From positions 26,764 through 90,763 of the forward strand of contig NZ_JADBGR010000056.1 in the NCBI RefSeq assembly GCF_014892515.1: a stretch of DNA of 64,000 nt. Direction: 5' to 3'. Shown one piece after another: positions 1 through 7,732 of this stretch (position 1 is its first letter; each line of letters begins with the position of its first letter). This DNA is from Myceligenerans pegani. GTDB lineage: Bacteria; Actinomycetota; Actinomycetes; Actinomycetales; Cellulomonadaceae. The notes below the pieces were generated by a model. The model searched no databases and was not told the origin of the DNA. It was given only the letters and a program-made list of their open reading frames with translations. Made by a program: the position numbers and the translations under genes.

Positions 1-126
1 GCGCACCGAGATGGTGCTGCTGGTGAGGCTGTGGGCTGCCGCGGTCGTCGGGAGCAGGGTCGCGAGCACGGCGGTGACCGCCGCCGCGAAGGCGGCGGTC
101 ACGCGTCGGATCGGTGGGTTCTTCAT
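1..126 (-). CDS. N-terminal part of a secreted protein, cut by the window edge
   Basis: Only the first 42 codons are inside the window. Reading leftwards from an ATG at 126, the product starts Met-Lys-Asn and has basic residues, then an Ala/Val/Leu-rich core and a TTAAAHS cleavage-like site around residues 30-34, which is a typical Sec signal peptide. An AGAGGCG ribosome binding site lies a few bases before the ATG. It begins 34 nt after the stop of the lipoprotein gene 161-784 and is probably co-transcribed with it. The mature part visible (SLTSSTISVR) is too short to name a family; an Ala-His start followed by a beta-strand-like stretch would suit HupE/UreJ-type or other exported proteins, but that is a guess. 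Confidence 0.6.
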   Translation of the reverse strand, partial: MKNPPIRRVTAAFAAAVTAVLATLLPTTAAAHSLTSSTISVR

Positions 127-160
127 CGGGTCGCCTCTGTTCGTCCTTGTCCGAACCCGA

Positions 161-784
161 TCAGGAGACAAGCCCGTCGAAGGTCGGCGTCTCCTCCTCG
201 CCGTCCCAGGTGACCCGGAAGGTGAACGCCTCCTCCAGCGCCGCGAGGTACTCCTCTCCCTCCTCCTCGGTGATGGTGCCGTCGGCGACCATGTCCTCGA
301 TCGGCGCGCTCCACGAGTCGACCAGCGCATCGATGAGGGTCTGCGGGTCGATGCCCAGGTCGGTCGCGATCGAGGCCAGGTTCTGGCCCTGTTCCTCCAT
401 GCGGACGTGCATCTCGTCGTGCGTGATGCCGAGCACCTCGATCAGGGTCTCCTCGACCGGCTGGTGGCCGCGGTGCAGCCCGAGCGACGCGTCGCCGTAC
501 GCGCTCTGGATCATCGAGATCACCGCGTCCTCGGTGGTGACCGACTCCAGATCGACCATCCCCGGACCGCCCTCCATCCCCTCCGGCGCCTCGCCGGCCG
601 GCGTGCCCTCGGACGCCTCGGCGGCTTCCGTCGTCGTCCCGCCCTCCGAGCTGTCCGCCACGTTCTCGACCGCGGCTTCCGAACCCGTCGACGTGGCGTC
701 GTCGTCGGTACCGGTGGTGCATGCGGCCAGGAGCGGCAGCAGGACGGCGAGCGAAAGGGCGGTGATCTTGGTACGGATCTTCAT
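161..784 (-). CDS. Putative lipoprotein with helical repeat-like C-terminal half
   Basis: The 207-residue product starts MKIRTK and has a hydrophobic segment ending in a lipobox (LLAAC, Cys about 22), so it should be lipidated and held on the outer face of the membrane. Residues 23-75 are an acidic Ser/Thr/Glu/Ala-rich linker. The C-terminal half has the pattern LGIT..E...RMEEQGQNLASIA followed by DLGIDPQTLIDAL and a TITEEEGEEYL helix. This resembles the DUF2680/YckD-like helical motif often seen in exported actinobacterial proteins. An upstream GGAG site, 5 nt before the ATG, supports this start over longer ones. It is divergent from the flavoenzyme gene at 1032 and leads a small exported gene followed by the partial secreted gene. 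Substrate and role are unknown. Confidence 0.7.
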   Translation of the reverse strand: MKIRTKITALSLAVLLPLLAACTTGTDDDATSTGSEAAVENVADSSEGGTTTEAAEASEGTPAGEAPEGMEGGPGMVDLESVTTEDAVISMIQSAYGDASLGLHRGHQPVEETLIEVLGITHDEMHVRMEEQGQNLASIATDLGIDPQTLIDALVDSWSAPIEDMVADGTITEEEGEEYLAALEEAFTFRVTWDGEEETPTFDGLVS

Positions 785-1031
785 GGTGACTCCTCGTGTT
801 CCGTCGTGGTGTGCACTCACTCTCTGATTCGTCTCCATGTGCCGTCTGCCAGGGCGCTGTGCCGAACCTATGAAGGGCAGGACGGCCGAGCGGTGGTACG
901 CGCATGGACGCCGGACGATCTCCTGGCGACAGCGTTCTTGCCCGGATGCGACGGGCGAACTCGCGCCGCACCCGCACTCCCGCCGTGAGAGCCTGGACGC
1001 ATTCGTCCCCCGTAACACCTGGAGGCCCGTG

Positions 1032-2270
1032 ATGGAACCGATCGTCCTGGTCGGAGGCGGCCTGGCCAGCGCCCGTGCGGCCGAGACGCTCCGCGCCGAG
1101 GGGTACGACGGCGATGTCGTCGTCGTCACCGCCGAGGCCCATCACCCGTACGAGCGCCCGCCGCTGAGCAAGGACTTCCTCCGCGCCGAGTCCGAGCGTG
1201 ACGTCGTGTTCCCGCTCGCGGACGACTGGTACGACAGGCACGGCGTCGAGGTGCGGACGGCCACGCTCGCCGTCGGCCTCGATGTCGCCGACCACCTCCT
1301 CACGTTCGCCGACGGCGCCACCCTCCGGTACTCCCGGTGCCTGCTCGCCACCGGCTCCTCGCCCCGGCCGCTCGACGCCCCTGGCACGGACCTGTCGGGC
1401 GTGCACTACCTGCGCACGCTCGACGACGCCGACCGCCTCTCCCGCGTCATCCTCGACTGCTCGCTCGAAGGGGCGGGCCGGGTCGCCGTCGTCGGTGACG
1501 GCTGGATCGGACTCGAGGTCGCGGCGTCGGCCCGTTCGCTCGGCCTCGACGTCACCGTGCTCGGGCAGAACAGCGCACCGCTCGTCCCGGTGCTCGGACC
1601 GGAGATGGCCGAGCTCTTCGCCGATCTGCACGCCGAGCACGGCACGCGTCTGATCCGGGAGACCTCGGCGGTACGCCTCGTCGGCTCGGAGTCCCGTGTG
1701 GTCGCCGTCGAGCTGGACGACGAGACCGAGGTCGACGCCGACATCGTCGTCATCGGCGTCGGCGCGACGCCGAACGTCGGGCTCGCGGAGGCCGCGGGGC
1801 TCGACCTGCGGCCGGCCGGACAGGGCGGCGGTATCGCCGTCGACGGCACGCTCCGCACCTCCCACCCGGACGTCTTCGCCGCGGGCGACGTCGCGAGCAT
1901 CCCCTCGCCGCACTACGGCCGGCCGCTCCGCGTCGAGCACTGGGCCGCCGCCAACGACGGCGGGGGGCACGCCGCCCGCGCGATGCTCGGCGCGGACACC
2001 CCGTACGACAACCTGCCGTTCTTCTTCTCCGACCAGTACGACCTCGGCATGGAGTACCTCGGCTGGGTCGAGGCGGGAAGGGAGTACGACGACGTCGTCG
2101 TGGCCGGGTCGGTCCGGAAGCGTGAGCTCGTCGCCTTCTGGGTCCGGGACGGGTACGTGCTGGCCGGCATGGCCGTGAACATCTGGGAACAGATGGACCG
2201 GATCAAGGAGCTGATCCTCGGGGGCCGCCGGATCCCCCGCGAGGAACTGGAGAACTTCGCGGCGTCCTGA
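1032..2270 (+). CDS. FAD-dependent NAD(P)H:ferredoxin/rubredoxin reductase family protein
   Basis: The 412-residue protein belongs to the pyridine nucleotide-disulphide oxidoreductase fold without a redox-active cysteine pair. It has an N-terminal FAD-binding VGGGLAS (residues 7-13), the ATGSSPRP segment near 106, an NAD(P)H-binding VVGDGWIGLEVA (153-164) and a VFAAGDVAS second FAD motif, followed by a reductase C-terminal domain. Such enzymes pass electrons from NAD(P)H to a ferredoxin or rubredoxin, often for a cytochrome P450 or ring-hydroxylating oxygenase. No such partner is nearby, so the acceptor cannot be named. GGAGG at 1021-1025, 6 nt before the ATG, fixes the start. It is transcribed divergently from the lipoprotein; 785-1031 is the shared promoter region with nothing else visible. 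Confidence 0.85.
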   Translation: MEPIVLVGGGLASARAAETLRAEGYDGDVVVVTAEAHHPYERPPLSKDFLRAESERDVVFPLADDWYDRHGVEVRTATLAVGLDVADHLLTFADGATLRYSRCLLATGSSPRPLDAPGTDLSGVHYLRTLDDADRLSRVILDCSLEGAGRVAVVGDGWIGLEVAASARSLGLDVTVLGQNSAPLVPVLGPEMAELFADLHAEHGTRLIRETSAVRLVGSESRVVAVELDDETEVDADIVVIGVGATPNVGLAEAAGLDLRPAGQGGGIAVDGTLRTSHPDVFAAGDVASIPSPHYGRPLRVEHWAAANDGGGHAARAMLGADTPYDNLPFFFSDQYDLGMEYLGWVEAGREYDDVVVAGSVRKRELVAFWVRDGYVLAGMAVNIWEQMDRIKELILGGRRIPREELENFAAS

Positions 2271-2321
2271 CCGGCACCCGACCTTTCGCCCACGGCGTAA
2301 TGTCTGGCACTATTCGGGTCC

Positions 2322-2411
2322 ATGAACCCGAGTGGCAGGCGAGCCGTGACGCTCGTATGCGCGCTGGCCGCGCTCTACGTGCTCGCCGCCGCCATGACGA
2401 ACCTCGCGTGA
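2322..2411 (+). CDS. Possible 29-residue single-span membrane peptide
   Basis: A short frame of 29 codons (ATG 2322, TGA 2409-2411) encodes a basic N-terminus (MNPSGRRA) followed by a hydrophobic helix of about 19 residues (VTLVCALAALYVLAAAM) and a short tail. This is the composition of a small membrane protein or leader peptide. There is no clear ribosome binding site; possible -10 hexamers (CACTAT or TATTCG at 2308-2316) end 6-9 nt before the ATG and would fit a leaderless mRNA, as seen for many genes here. It lies between the flavoenzyme and the aro leader, and its role is unknown. A chance frame cannot be excluded. Confidence 0.35.
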   Translation: MNPSGRRAVTLVCALAALYVLAAAMTNLA

Positions 2412-2433
2412 CGAACCACATACCGAGCATCGC

Positions 2434-2462
2434 TGGACGCGCGAGCGCGCTGAGGCTAAGTT
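2434..2462 (+). promoter_or_regulatory. Promoter of the aromatic leader/DAHP synthase transcript
   Basis: A -35 like TGGACG (2434-2439), a 17-nt spacer and a -10 TAAGTT (2457-2462) predict a start at about 2469-2470. That is the GTG of the leader peptide, so the leader would be translated from a leaderless mRNA. Confidence 0.55.
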
Positions 2463-2469
2463 CCTCCCT

Positions 2470-2535
2470 GTGAACATCCGTTGGTATTGGCGCTTTACGT
2501 CGGCTCCTGGTGGAGCCCGGCGCGTTCGCGCCTGA
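2470..2535 (+). CDS. Aromatic-residue-rich leader peptide for attenuation of DAHP synthase
   Basis: GTG 2470 to TGA 2533-2535 encodes 21 residues starting Met-Asn-Ile-Arg-Trp-Tyr-Trp-Arg-Phe. Two Trp, one Tyr and one Phe fall within five codons (2482-2496), far above chance in such a peptide. The gene has no ribosome binding site but starts exactly where the predicted transcript starts. Downstream come an antiterminator-capable segment and a terminator hairpin, then the DAHP synthase gene, the first step of aromatic amino-acid synthesis. Stalling at these codons when charged Trp/Tyr/Phe tRNA is scarce would favour read-through. A comparable leader (aroR before aroF) is known in Corynebacterium glutamicum. 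Seen: the codons and hairpins; inferred: the mechanism. Confidence 0.75.
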   Translation: MNIRWYWRFTSAPGGARRVRA

Positions 2536-2598
2536 CCACATCCACCCGGAGCCACCAGGGCCTAGGACACGGACCGTGTCCGGGCCCTTCGTCATTCC
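2506..2598 (+). promoter_or_regulatory. Transcription attenuator: antiterminator/terminator pair
   Basis: The terminator hairpin spans 2558-2587: GGGCC then GGACACG pairs with CGTGTCC then GGCCC around a GAC loop, and TTCGTCATT follows. A competing 8-bp pairing is CCTGGTGG (2506-2513) with CCACCAGG (2552-2559). It uses the base of the terminator's left arm, so the two structures exclude each other. A ribosome stalled on the aromatic codons at 2482-2496 would leave 2506-2513 free for antitermination, whereas one reaching the stop at 2535 would cover it. Confidence 0.7.
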
Positions 2599-2700
2599 AG
2601 ACGGGCCGCTCCGGATCACGAGGCGGTGGCGGCACCCGCCTGGACACAGCATGAGTCCACGCACAGCCGAGCCTCACCGATCACCAGGAGCATCGATCCG

Positions 2701-3903
2701 ATGAGCACGCCGACCACCCAGCCCAGCACCGACCCGTCGTCCGACGCCGTTCCCGACGCAGCGACCGGCACCACCTCCGACACCACGTCCCCTGGCACTG
2801 CCGTCCCCGCGACGTCGGCCGCCGCGGCCGAGGTCCAGGCCCGCACCTCCGACCTGCGCGTCCGCGCGCTCGATCCGTTGCCCGCGCCGCGCGACGTGCT
2901 GGCGGAGATGCCGCTCGGCACCCGGCGCGGCGACCTGGTGGCCACGTCGCGGCGGGAGGTGCGGGACGTGCTGACGGGCGAGGACGACCGCCTGCTGGCG
3001 ATCGTGGGTCCGTGCAGCGTGCACGACCCGGCCGCCGCTTTGGAGTACGCGGGCCGGCTGTCCACGGTGGCGCGCGAGCTGGCGGACGACCTCGTGGTCG
3101 TGATGCGCGTCTACTTCGAGAAGCCGCGCACCACGGTGGGCTGGAAGGGCCTGATCAACGACCCGCACCTGGACGGCTCCCACGACGTGCACCACGGCCT
3201 GCGGCTCGCGCGCCAGGTGCTGCTGGGAGTGCTGGATGCCGGGGTGCCGGCGGCGTGCGAGTTCCTGGAGCCGACCAGCCCGCAGTACATCGCCGATGCG
3301 GTCACGTGGGGGGCGATCGGCGCCCGCAACGCGGAGTCGCAGGTGCACCGGCAGCTGGCATCGGGCCTGTCGATGCCCGTGGGCTTCAAGAACGCGACCG
3401 ACGGGGACGTGCAGATCGCGGTGGACGGCTGCATCACCGCCGCCAGCGAGCACACGTTCTTCGGGATGGACGCCGAAGGTCGCGCCGCGGCGGTGGAGAC
3501 CGCGGGGAATCCGGATTGCCACGTGATCCTGCGCGGGGGACGCGGCGGGCCGAACTACCACGCGCCCGACGTGGCCGCCGCACTGGGCGTGGCGCGCACC
3601 TCCGGTCTGGGTGGCGCGGTGGAGACGGGCGTGATCGTGGACGCCAGCCACGGCAACTCCGGCAAGGACCACGTGCGCCAGGCCGAGGTCGTGCGGGAGA
3701 TCGCCGCCCGCCTGGCCGGCGGCGAGCAGGGCATCACCGGCCTCATGCTGGAATCCTTCCTCGAGGCCGGCGCCCAGAAGCCCGGCCCGCTCGACACCCT
3801 CACCTACGGCAAGTCCGTCACCGACAAGTGCATGGACTGGAACACCACGGAGGAGCTGCTGAGCGTGCTGGCCAAGTCCGTCCGCGAGCGCCGGGCGGCC
3901 TGA
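2701..3903 (+). CDS. aroG: Class I 3-deoxy-7-phosphoheptulonate (DAHP) synthase
   Basis: The 400-residue enzyme condenses phosphoenolpyruvate with erythrose 4-phosphate, the first step of the shikimate pathway, in the cytoplasm. Class I (AroF/G/H) signatures are present: IVGPCSVHD, the PEP-binding RVYFEKPRTTVGWKG segment, LEPTSPQY, GFKNATDGD, HVILRGG and VDASHGNSGKD. Residues 2-45 form an extra Ser/Thr/Pro/Ala-rich leader not found in E. coli AroG and probably disordered. AGGAG lies 10 nt before the ATG. It is controlled by the leader peptide and attenuator just upstream, so expression should respond to Trp, Tyr and Phe supply. The gene ends facing the amidotransferase gene. Confidence 0.93.
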   Translation: MSTPTTQPSTDPSSDAVPDAATGTTSDTTSPGTAVPATSAAAAEVQARTSDLRVRALDPLPAPRDVLAEMPLGTRRGDLVATSRREVRDVLTGEDDRLLAIVGPCSVHDPAAALEYAGRLSTVARELADDLVVVMRVYFEKPRTTVGWKGLINDPHLDGSHDVHHGLRLARQVLLGVLDAGVPAACEFLEPTSPQYIADAVTWGAIGARNAESQVHRQLASGLSMPVGFKNATDGDVQIAVDGCITAASEHTFFGMDAEGRAAAVETAGNPDCHVILRGGRGGPNYHAPDVAAALGVARTSGLGGAVETGVIVDASHGNSGKDHVRQAEVVREIAARLAGGEQGITGLMLESFLEAGAQKPGPLDTLTYGKSVTDKCMDWNTTEELLSVLAKSVRERRAA

Positions 3904-3945
3904 CGGGGACTGACCACACGGTCGGCGTCACGACAATCGGCGTCA

Positions 3946-4038
3946 CGACCAGGAGGTCGGCACCGCGAACACCCGCCTCGCGCGCATCCGTCGAGAGCGG
4001 CCCGCGCCAGCCTCCTGGCCGCGCCGACCTCCTGGTCG
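3946..4038. repeat. Inverted repeat between convergent genes
   Basis: A perfect 16-bp inverted repeat (3946-3961, CGACCAGGAGGTCGGC, and its complement at 4023-4038) encloses 61 nt between the converging ends of aroG and the amidotransferase gene. A 12-nt direct repeat CGGCGTCACGAC (about 3923 and 3939) precedes it. It may serve as a two-way terminator, though it lacks a T tract. Confidence 0.6.
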
Positions 4039-4084
4039 CGGCTCTGGTCGCAAGTCCGCCATGGAGGCGACGTCGGCGGCGCCG

Positions 4085-4819
4085 TCAGTCCCGCGCGTAC
4101 CGCTCCACGAAGTTCCGCAGTATCCGCATCGGATGCTTCACCTCGACCGCGCGGGACCGCTCGGTGACGGCCTCGGCCTCGTCGGCCGGGAAGTAGCCGT
4201 AGCTCTTGTACACCTGGATGCGCAGGCGGATGCCGGGAAAGTCGAGCTCGGGGTGGAACTGCGTGGCGTACAGGTTCTGCTTCACGCGGAACATCTGCAC
4301 GGGGCAGCCCGCGGAGGAGGCCAGCAGGACGGCGTCGTCGGGCAGCTTGCGCACGGCCTCCTTGTGTCCCACGTACGCGGCGAACGACTCCGGCATCCCG
4401 GCGAGCAGCGGGTCGTCGGCCGCGGCGGGCTGGAGCTCGATCGAGACGGGTCCGGGTGGCTCGCCGAAGGTCCGGTCGATCTCGGCGCCGCGGTGGGCCC
4501 CGAGCGTCCCGACGCCGTAGCAGGCGCCGAAGAACGGGAAGTCCCGCTCGACGGCCTCGTCGAGCAGGGTGAAGATCTCCGACTCCACGCGCCGTTGCAC
4601 CGGGGTCTTCAGCACGGGCGCGTCGGAGTAGTTGAACGGCCCTCCCCCGGTGATGACCCCGGAGTAGTCGTCGAGGTGCACCTCACCCAGCGACCGGGAC
4701 TCCATCCGGACGCGGCGCAGCTCTTCGGGGGCGAGGCCGCCGTAGTCCAGGAACGCCTGGTACTCGGCGTCGGCGGCCTCGTCCTCGGCACGAGTCGCCA
4801 GGAGCAGGAACGGCTTCAT
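4085..4819 (-). CDS. Class I glutamine amidotransferase-like protein
   Basis: The 244-residue protein has the Triad glutaminase fold: nucleophile elbow GACYGVGT with Cys100 and the His189/Glu191 pair in QFHPEL, plus the oxyanion-type VITGGGPFNYSD stretch near residue 55. It is a stand-alone domain like the GMP-synthase glutaminase or gamma-glutamyl-hydrolase family, with no synthetase domain and no obvious partner nearby. The substrate is therefore unknown. A TAGGCT -10 lies 6 nt before the ATG, which fits a leaderless transcript and supports the start. The gene converges on aroG. Confidence 0.85.
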   Translation of the reverse strand: MKPFLLLATRAEDEAADAEYQAFLDYGGLAPEELRRVRMESRSLGEVHLDDYSGVITGGGPFNYSDAPVLKTPVQRRVESEIFTLLDEAVERDFPFFGACYGVGTLGAHRGAEIDRTFGEPPGPVSIELQPAAADDPLLAGMPESFAAYVGHKEAVRKLPDDAVLLASSAGCPVQMFRVKQNLYATQFHPELDFPGIRLRIQVYKSYGYFPADEAEAVTERSRAVEVKHPMRILRNFVERYARD

Positions 4820-4917
4820 GACGGAAGCCTAGAGGGTGGCGGCGGACCGGCGCCGCCATGACTGCGAAGCGGGGGCACGCCCCGGCGCATGATCCCGCCG
4901 CCCGATCCCGGCGCCGG

Positions 4918-5844
4918 CTACCCGCGCACGCCGCTGCGCCGGGCCCACAACGTGGCCAGCGCCGAGCCGGACAGGTTGTGCCAGACGGAGAACAGGGCCG
5001 CCGGCAGCGCTGCGGCGGGCGTGAAGTGCGTGGCGGCGAGCGAGGCCGCCAGGCCGGAGTTCTGCATGCCGACCTCGATGCTCACGGCCCGCCGCGCGGC
5101 TCGGTCGAGCCGCGCCACCTTCGCGGCGCCGTACCCGAGCGCCAGGCCGAACAGGTTGTGGACGACGACGGCGAGCGCCACCAGCAGCCCGGTGCCGAGG
5201 ACGGTCTCGGCGTTGGCGGCGACGATGCCCGCGACGACCACGACGATGCCGGTCACCGACACGAGCGGCAGGTAGGGCAGCAGTCGCTCCACGAAGCGGC
5301 CCGCGACGGCCCGCAGCACGAGCCCGGCCAGGACGGGGACGAGCACGACCTGCACGATGGAGACGAACAGGTCACCGAACGCGATGTCGAGGGTCTCGTC
5401 GGCGAGCCAGAGGATGAGGGCGGGCGTGACGAGCGGGGCCAGCAGGGTGGAGACCGCGGTCATGGTGACGGACAGCGCGGTGTCGCCCTTGCCGAGGTGG
5501 ACGATGACGTTCGATGCCGTCCCGCCCGGTGCGGCGCCGACCAGGATCATGCCGAGCAGCGCCATGCCGGTGAGCCCGAACAGCCCGCCCACGGCCCACG
5601 CGGCCAGCGGCATGACGACGAACTGCGCGACGACGCCGATCAGCACCGCCCACGGCCGCCGCGCGACGAGCGCGAAATCGCGCCCCCGCAGGGTGAGCCC
5701 CATGCCGAACATGATGATCCCGAGGAAGAGCGGGATGTGCTGGGCGACGGGTGCCATCGCCGCCGGCGCGAGCAGCCCGGCGACTCCCCCGAGGACCACG
5801 AGCACGGCGAACCATCGCCCGGCGAACTCCGCCACCCTACGCAT
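4918..5844 (-). CDS. Bile acid:sodium symporter (BASS) family transporter
   Basis: The 308-residue integral membrane protein has about nine hydrophobic helices. The BASS-family signatures GMGLTL, VGAAPGGTASNVI and the later VGMQNSGLA repeat line the substrate and sodium sites of this fold. Members import bile acids, pantoate or other organic anions with sodium, so the actual substrate cannot be read from the sequence. The start MRRVAEF is chosen because AAGGAG lies just upstream of it; a longer start six codons upstream lacks a site. It lies 98 nt beyond the amidotransferase gene, in the same direction. Confidence 0.88.
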   Translation of the reverse strand: MRRVAEFAGRWFAVLVVLGGVAGLLAPAAMAPVAQHIPLFLGIIMFGMGLTLRGRDFALVARRPWAVLIGVVAQFVVMPLAAWAVGGLFGLTGMALLGMILVGAAPGGTASNVIVHLGKGDTALSVTMTAVSTLLAPLVTPALILWLADETLDIAFGDLFVSIVQVVLVPVLAGLVLRAVAGRFVERLLPYLPLVSVTGIVVVVAGIVAANAETVLGTGLLVALAVVVHNLFGLALGYGAAKVARLDRAARRAVSIEVGMQNSGLAASLAATHFTPAAALPAALFSVWHNLSGSALATLWARRSGVRG

Positions 5845-5905
5845 CCCGCTCCTTCCTCGCATTCATCCGGCGGCCAGCGTAGCGGGGCCGGTGGATGATC
5901 CGGTG

Positions 5906-6658
5906 TCACGTCCAGCGGAACAGCTTCACCCCGAGCGGGAACAGCACCGCGGTCCAGGCCGCCATGACGAGCACCTGCGTCAGCGGGAAGTCGTCGCCGA
6001 ACCAGCCGGCCAGCATGCCCTGTGACGCCGCACCGATGGGCGTGTACTTCGCGATCTGCGCCATCCACTCGGGCATCACGGGAATCGGCACCCACACCCC
6101 GGAGAACAGCAGGCTGGGGAAGTAGATCAGCATGCCGATGCCCGACGCCGCGCTCGCGCGGTCGGCGCGCGCCGCGACGAGCAGCCCGAGCGAGAACATC
6201 GCCGTGGTGGCGAGCACGAAGCAGAGCAGCACCACGAGGGGGTTCACCGCGAACGGGACGTCGAGGATGGTCATCCCCCCGACGACGGCCGCCGACGCGG
6301 CCACGAGCAGCGCCACGACGTTGATCACCAGGTGCGCCCCGATGAGGTTGCGCGGTGGCATCGGTGTGGTCGCGAGCCGGCGCAGCACGCCCTTCTCCCG
6401 GAAGGTGGCGAACTGCACGGGCATCGTCGTCAGGGAGATGGTCGCGACGGCCAGGGCCAGCATGGTCGGCAGCCACACGGTCACGTTCGGCGCCGAGTCC
6501 CAGGGCAGGCCGGGATCCTCCATGGGGTTCCGGAAGTCCGGGATCACGAGCCCGAGCCCGACGAGGAGCAGCGCGGGGAACACGAGCGCGAAGAACACGG
6601 CGGCGGGGTCGCGCAGCCACACCTTCGTCTCGGTCGTCAGCAGGGGTCCGGTGTTCAT
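5906..6658 (-). CDS. ABC-2 type transporter permease
   Basis: The 250-residue protein has an N-terminal cytoplasmic stretch (TETKVWLRDPAAVF) and six predicted helices in the ABC2_membrane arrangement. A cytoplasmic FREKGVLRRL motif between helices is characteristic of DrrB/NodJ-like exporters. Its ATG overlaps the stop of the ATPase gene by 4 bp (6655-6658), so the two are translationally coupled as a drug- or lipid-type exporter. It is the last gene of the five-gene GntR operon. The substrate is unknown. Confidence 0.88.
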   Translation of the reverse strand: MNTGPLLTTETKVWLRDPAAVFFALVFPALLLVGLGLVIPDFRNPMEDPGLPWDSAPNVTVWLPTMLALAVATISLTTMPVQFATFREKGVLRRLATTPMPPRNLIGAHLVINVVALLVAASAAVVGGMTILDVPFAVNPLVVLLCFVLATTAMFSLGLLVAARADRASAASGIGMLIYFPSLLFSGVWVPIPVMPEWMAQIAKYTPIGAASQGMLAGWFGDDFPLTQVLVMAAWTAVLFPLGVKLFRWT

Positions 6659-7692
6659 GCCGCCTCCTCGTTCTCGTTGTCGTCGGCGTCGTCGTCGGCG
6701 CGGTACTCCCGGCCGGTCACGTGCACGAAGACGTCCTCCAGGGTGTGGGTGACGGTGCGGACGTCGTCGGGCACGACGTCGGCCGCGGCGAGTTCGCGGA
6801 CGACGGCGAACAGCACCTTGCGGGTGCCCGTCACCTCGATCTCGCCGCCCGCGGGCGTGACACCCGTCACGTCGTCGTCTCGCGTGGCGAGCGCCGTGAG
6901 CAGGTCGAGGGCACGTCCGCGGCCGGCGTCGTCGGCGAACCGGAGCCGGACGCCGCGGTCGCCGCCGAGGCTGTCGGTCAGTTCCGTGGGCGTGCCCTGC
7001 GCGACGACGGTGCCGCGGTCGATCACGACCAGCCGGTCGCAGAGCCGCTCGGCCTCGTCCATGAAGTGGGTCACCAGCAGGATCGTGACCCCGGAGTCGC
7101 GGACCCGCTCCACGAGGTCCCACGTGGCGCGGCGGGCAGCGGGGTCGAGGCCCGTGGTGAGCTCGTCGAGGATCGCCACCTGCGGCTTGCCCACGAGCGC
7201 GAGGGCGATGGAGAGGCGCTGCTTCTGGCCGCCCGACAGTTTTCCGAACTGCACCTTCCGGTGCTCGGTGAGGTCGAGCAGCTCCATCAGCTCGGCCGGG
7301 TCGGCGCGGCGTTCGTAGAACGAGGCGAACACGTCGAGCGCCTCACCCACGGTGATGCGGTCGTGCAGCGCGGCCTCCTGGAGCTGGACGCCGACGTCCT
7401 CGCGGACGGAGGCCGGGTCGGCCTGTGGGTCGCGCCCGAGCAGCCGGACCGTGCCGCCGTCGGTGCGCCGGAGGCCCGCGAGGCATTCGACGGTCGTGGT
7501 CTTCCCGGCCCCGTTCGGGCCGAGGATCCCGAAGATCTCGCCGCGTTGCACCTGGAAGGACACGTCGGCGACGGCGACCTTCTCGGGACCGCCCTTCACG
7601 GGGTAGGTCTTGCGGAGGTTCCGGACGTCGACGACGGACGTGCCGGGGGCGGACTCGGTGGCGCTCTCGGCGACCGACCGGGTGACTGCCAT
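6655..7692 (-). CDS. ABC transporter ATP-binding protein (DrrA-like)
   Basis: The 345-residue ATPase has Walker A GPNGAGKT (58-65), signature LSGGQKQRL, Walker B AILDELTTGLD (Leu rather than the more usual Pro after Glu) and the switch His in LLVTHFMDE. A C-terminal domain of about 100 residues ends in an acidic Asp/Asn/Glu tail. This layout is typical of DrrA-type exporter ATPases. AAAAGGAG before the ATG supports the start. It follows the YtrB-like pair by 40 nt and is coupled to the permease by an ATGA overlap. Probable function: powering export through 5906-6658. Confidence 0.9.
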   Translation of the reverse strand: MAVTRSVAESATESAPGTSVVDVRNLRKTYPVKGGPEKVAVADVSFQVQRGEIFGILGPNGAGKTTTVECLAGLRRTDGGTVRLLGRDPQADPASVREDVGVQLQEAALHDRITVGEALDVFASFYERRADPAELMELLDLTEHRKVQFGKLSGGQKQRLSIALALVGKPQVAILDELTTGLDPAARRATWDLVERVRDSGVTILLVTHFMDEAERLCDRLVVIDRGTVVAQGTPTELTDSLGGDRGVRLRFADDAGRGRALDLLTALATRDDDVTGVTPAGGEIEVTGTRKVLFAVVRELAAADVVPDDVRTVTHTLEDVFVHVTGREYRADDDADDNENEEAA

Positions 7693-7732
7693 GGTGGTTC
7701 TCCTTTTCGTCGGAGGTCTCGCGAGCTGCCCG

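Noticed and set aside
123..1970. Long antisense frame opposite the flavoenzyme gene
   Set aside because: It is rich in Arg/Gly/Asp and covers a gene with clear motifs and ribosome binding site on the other strand; such frames are common shadows in GC-rich DNA.
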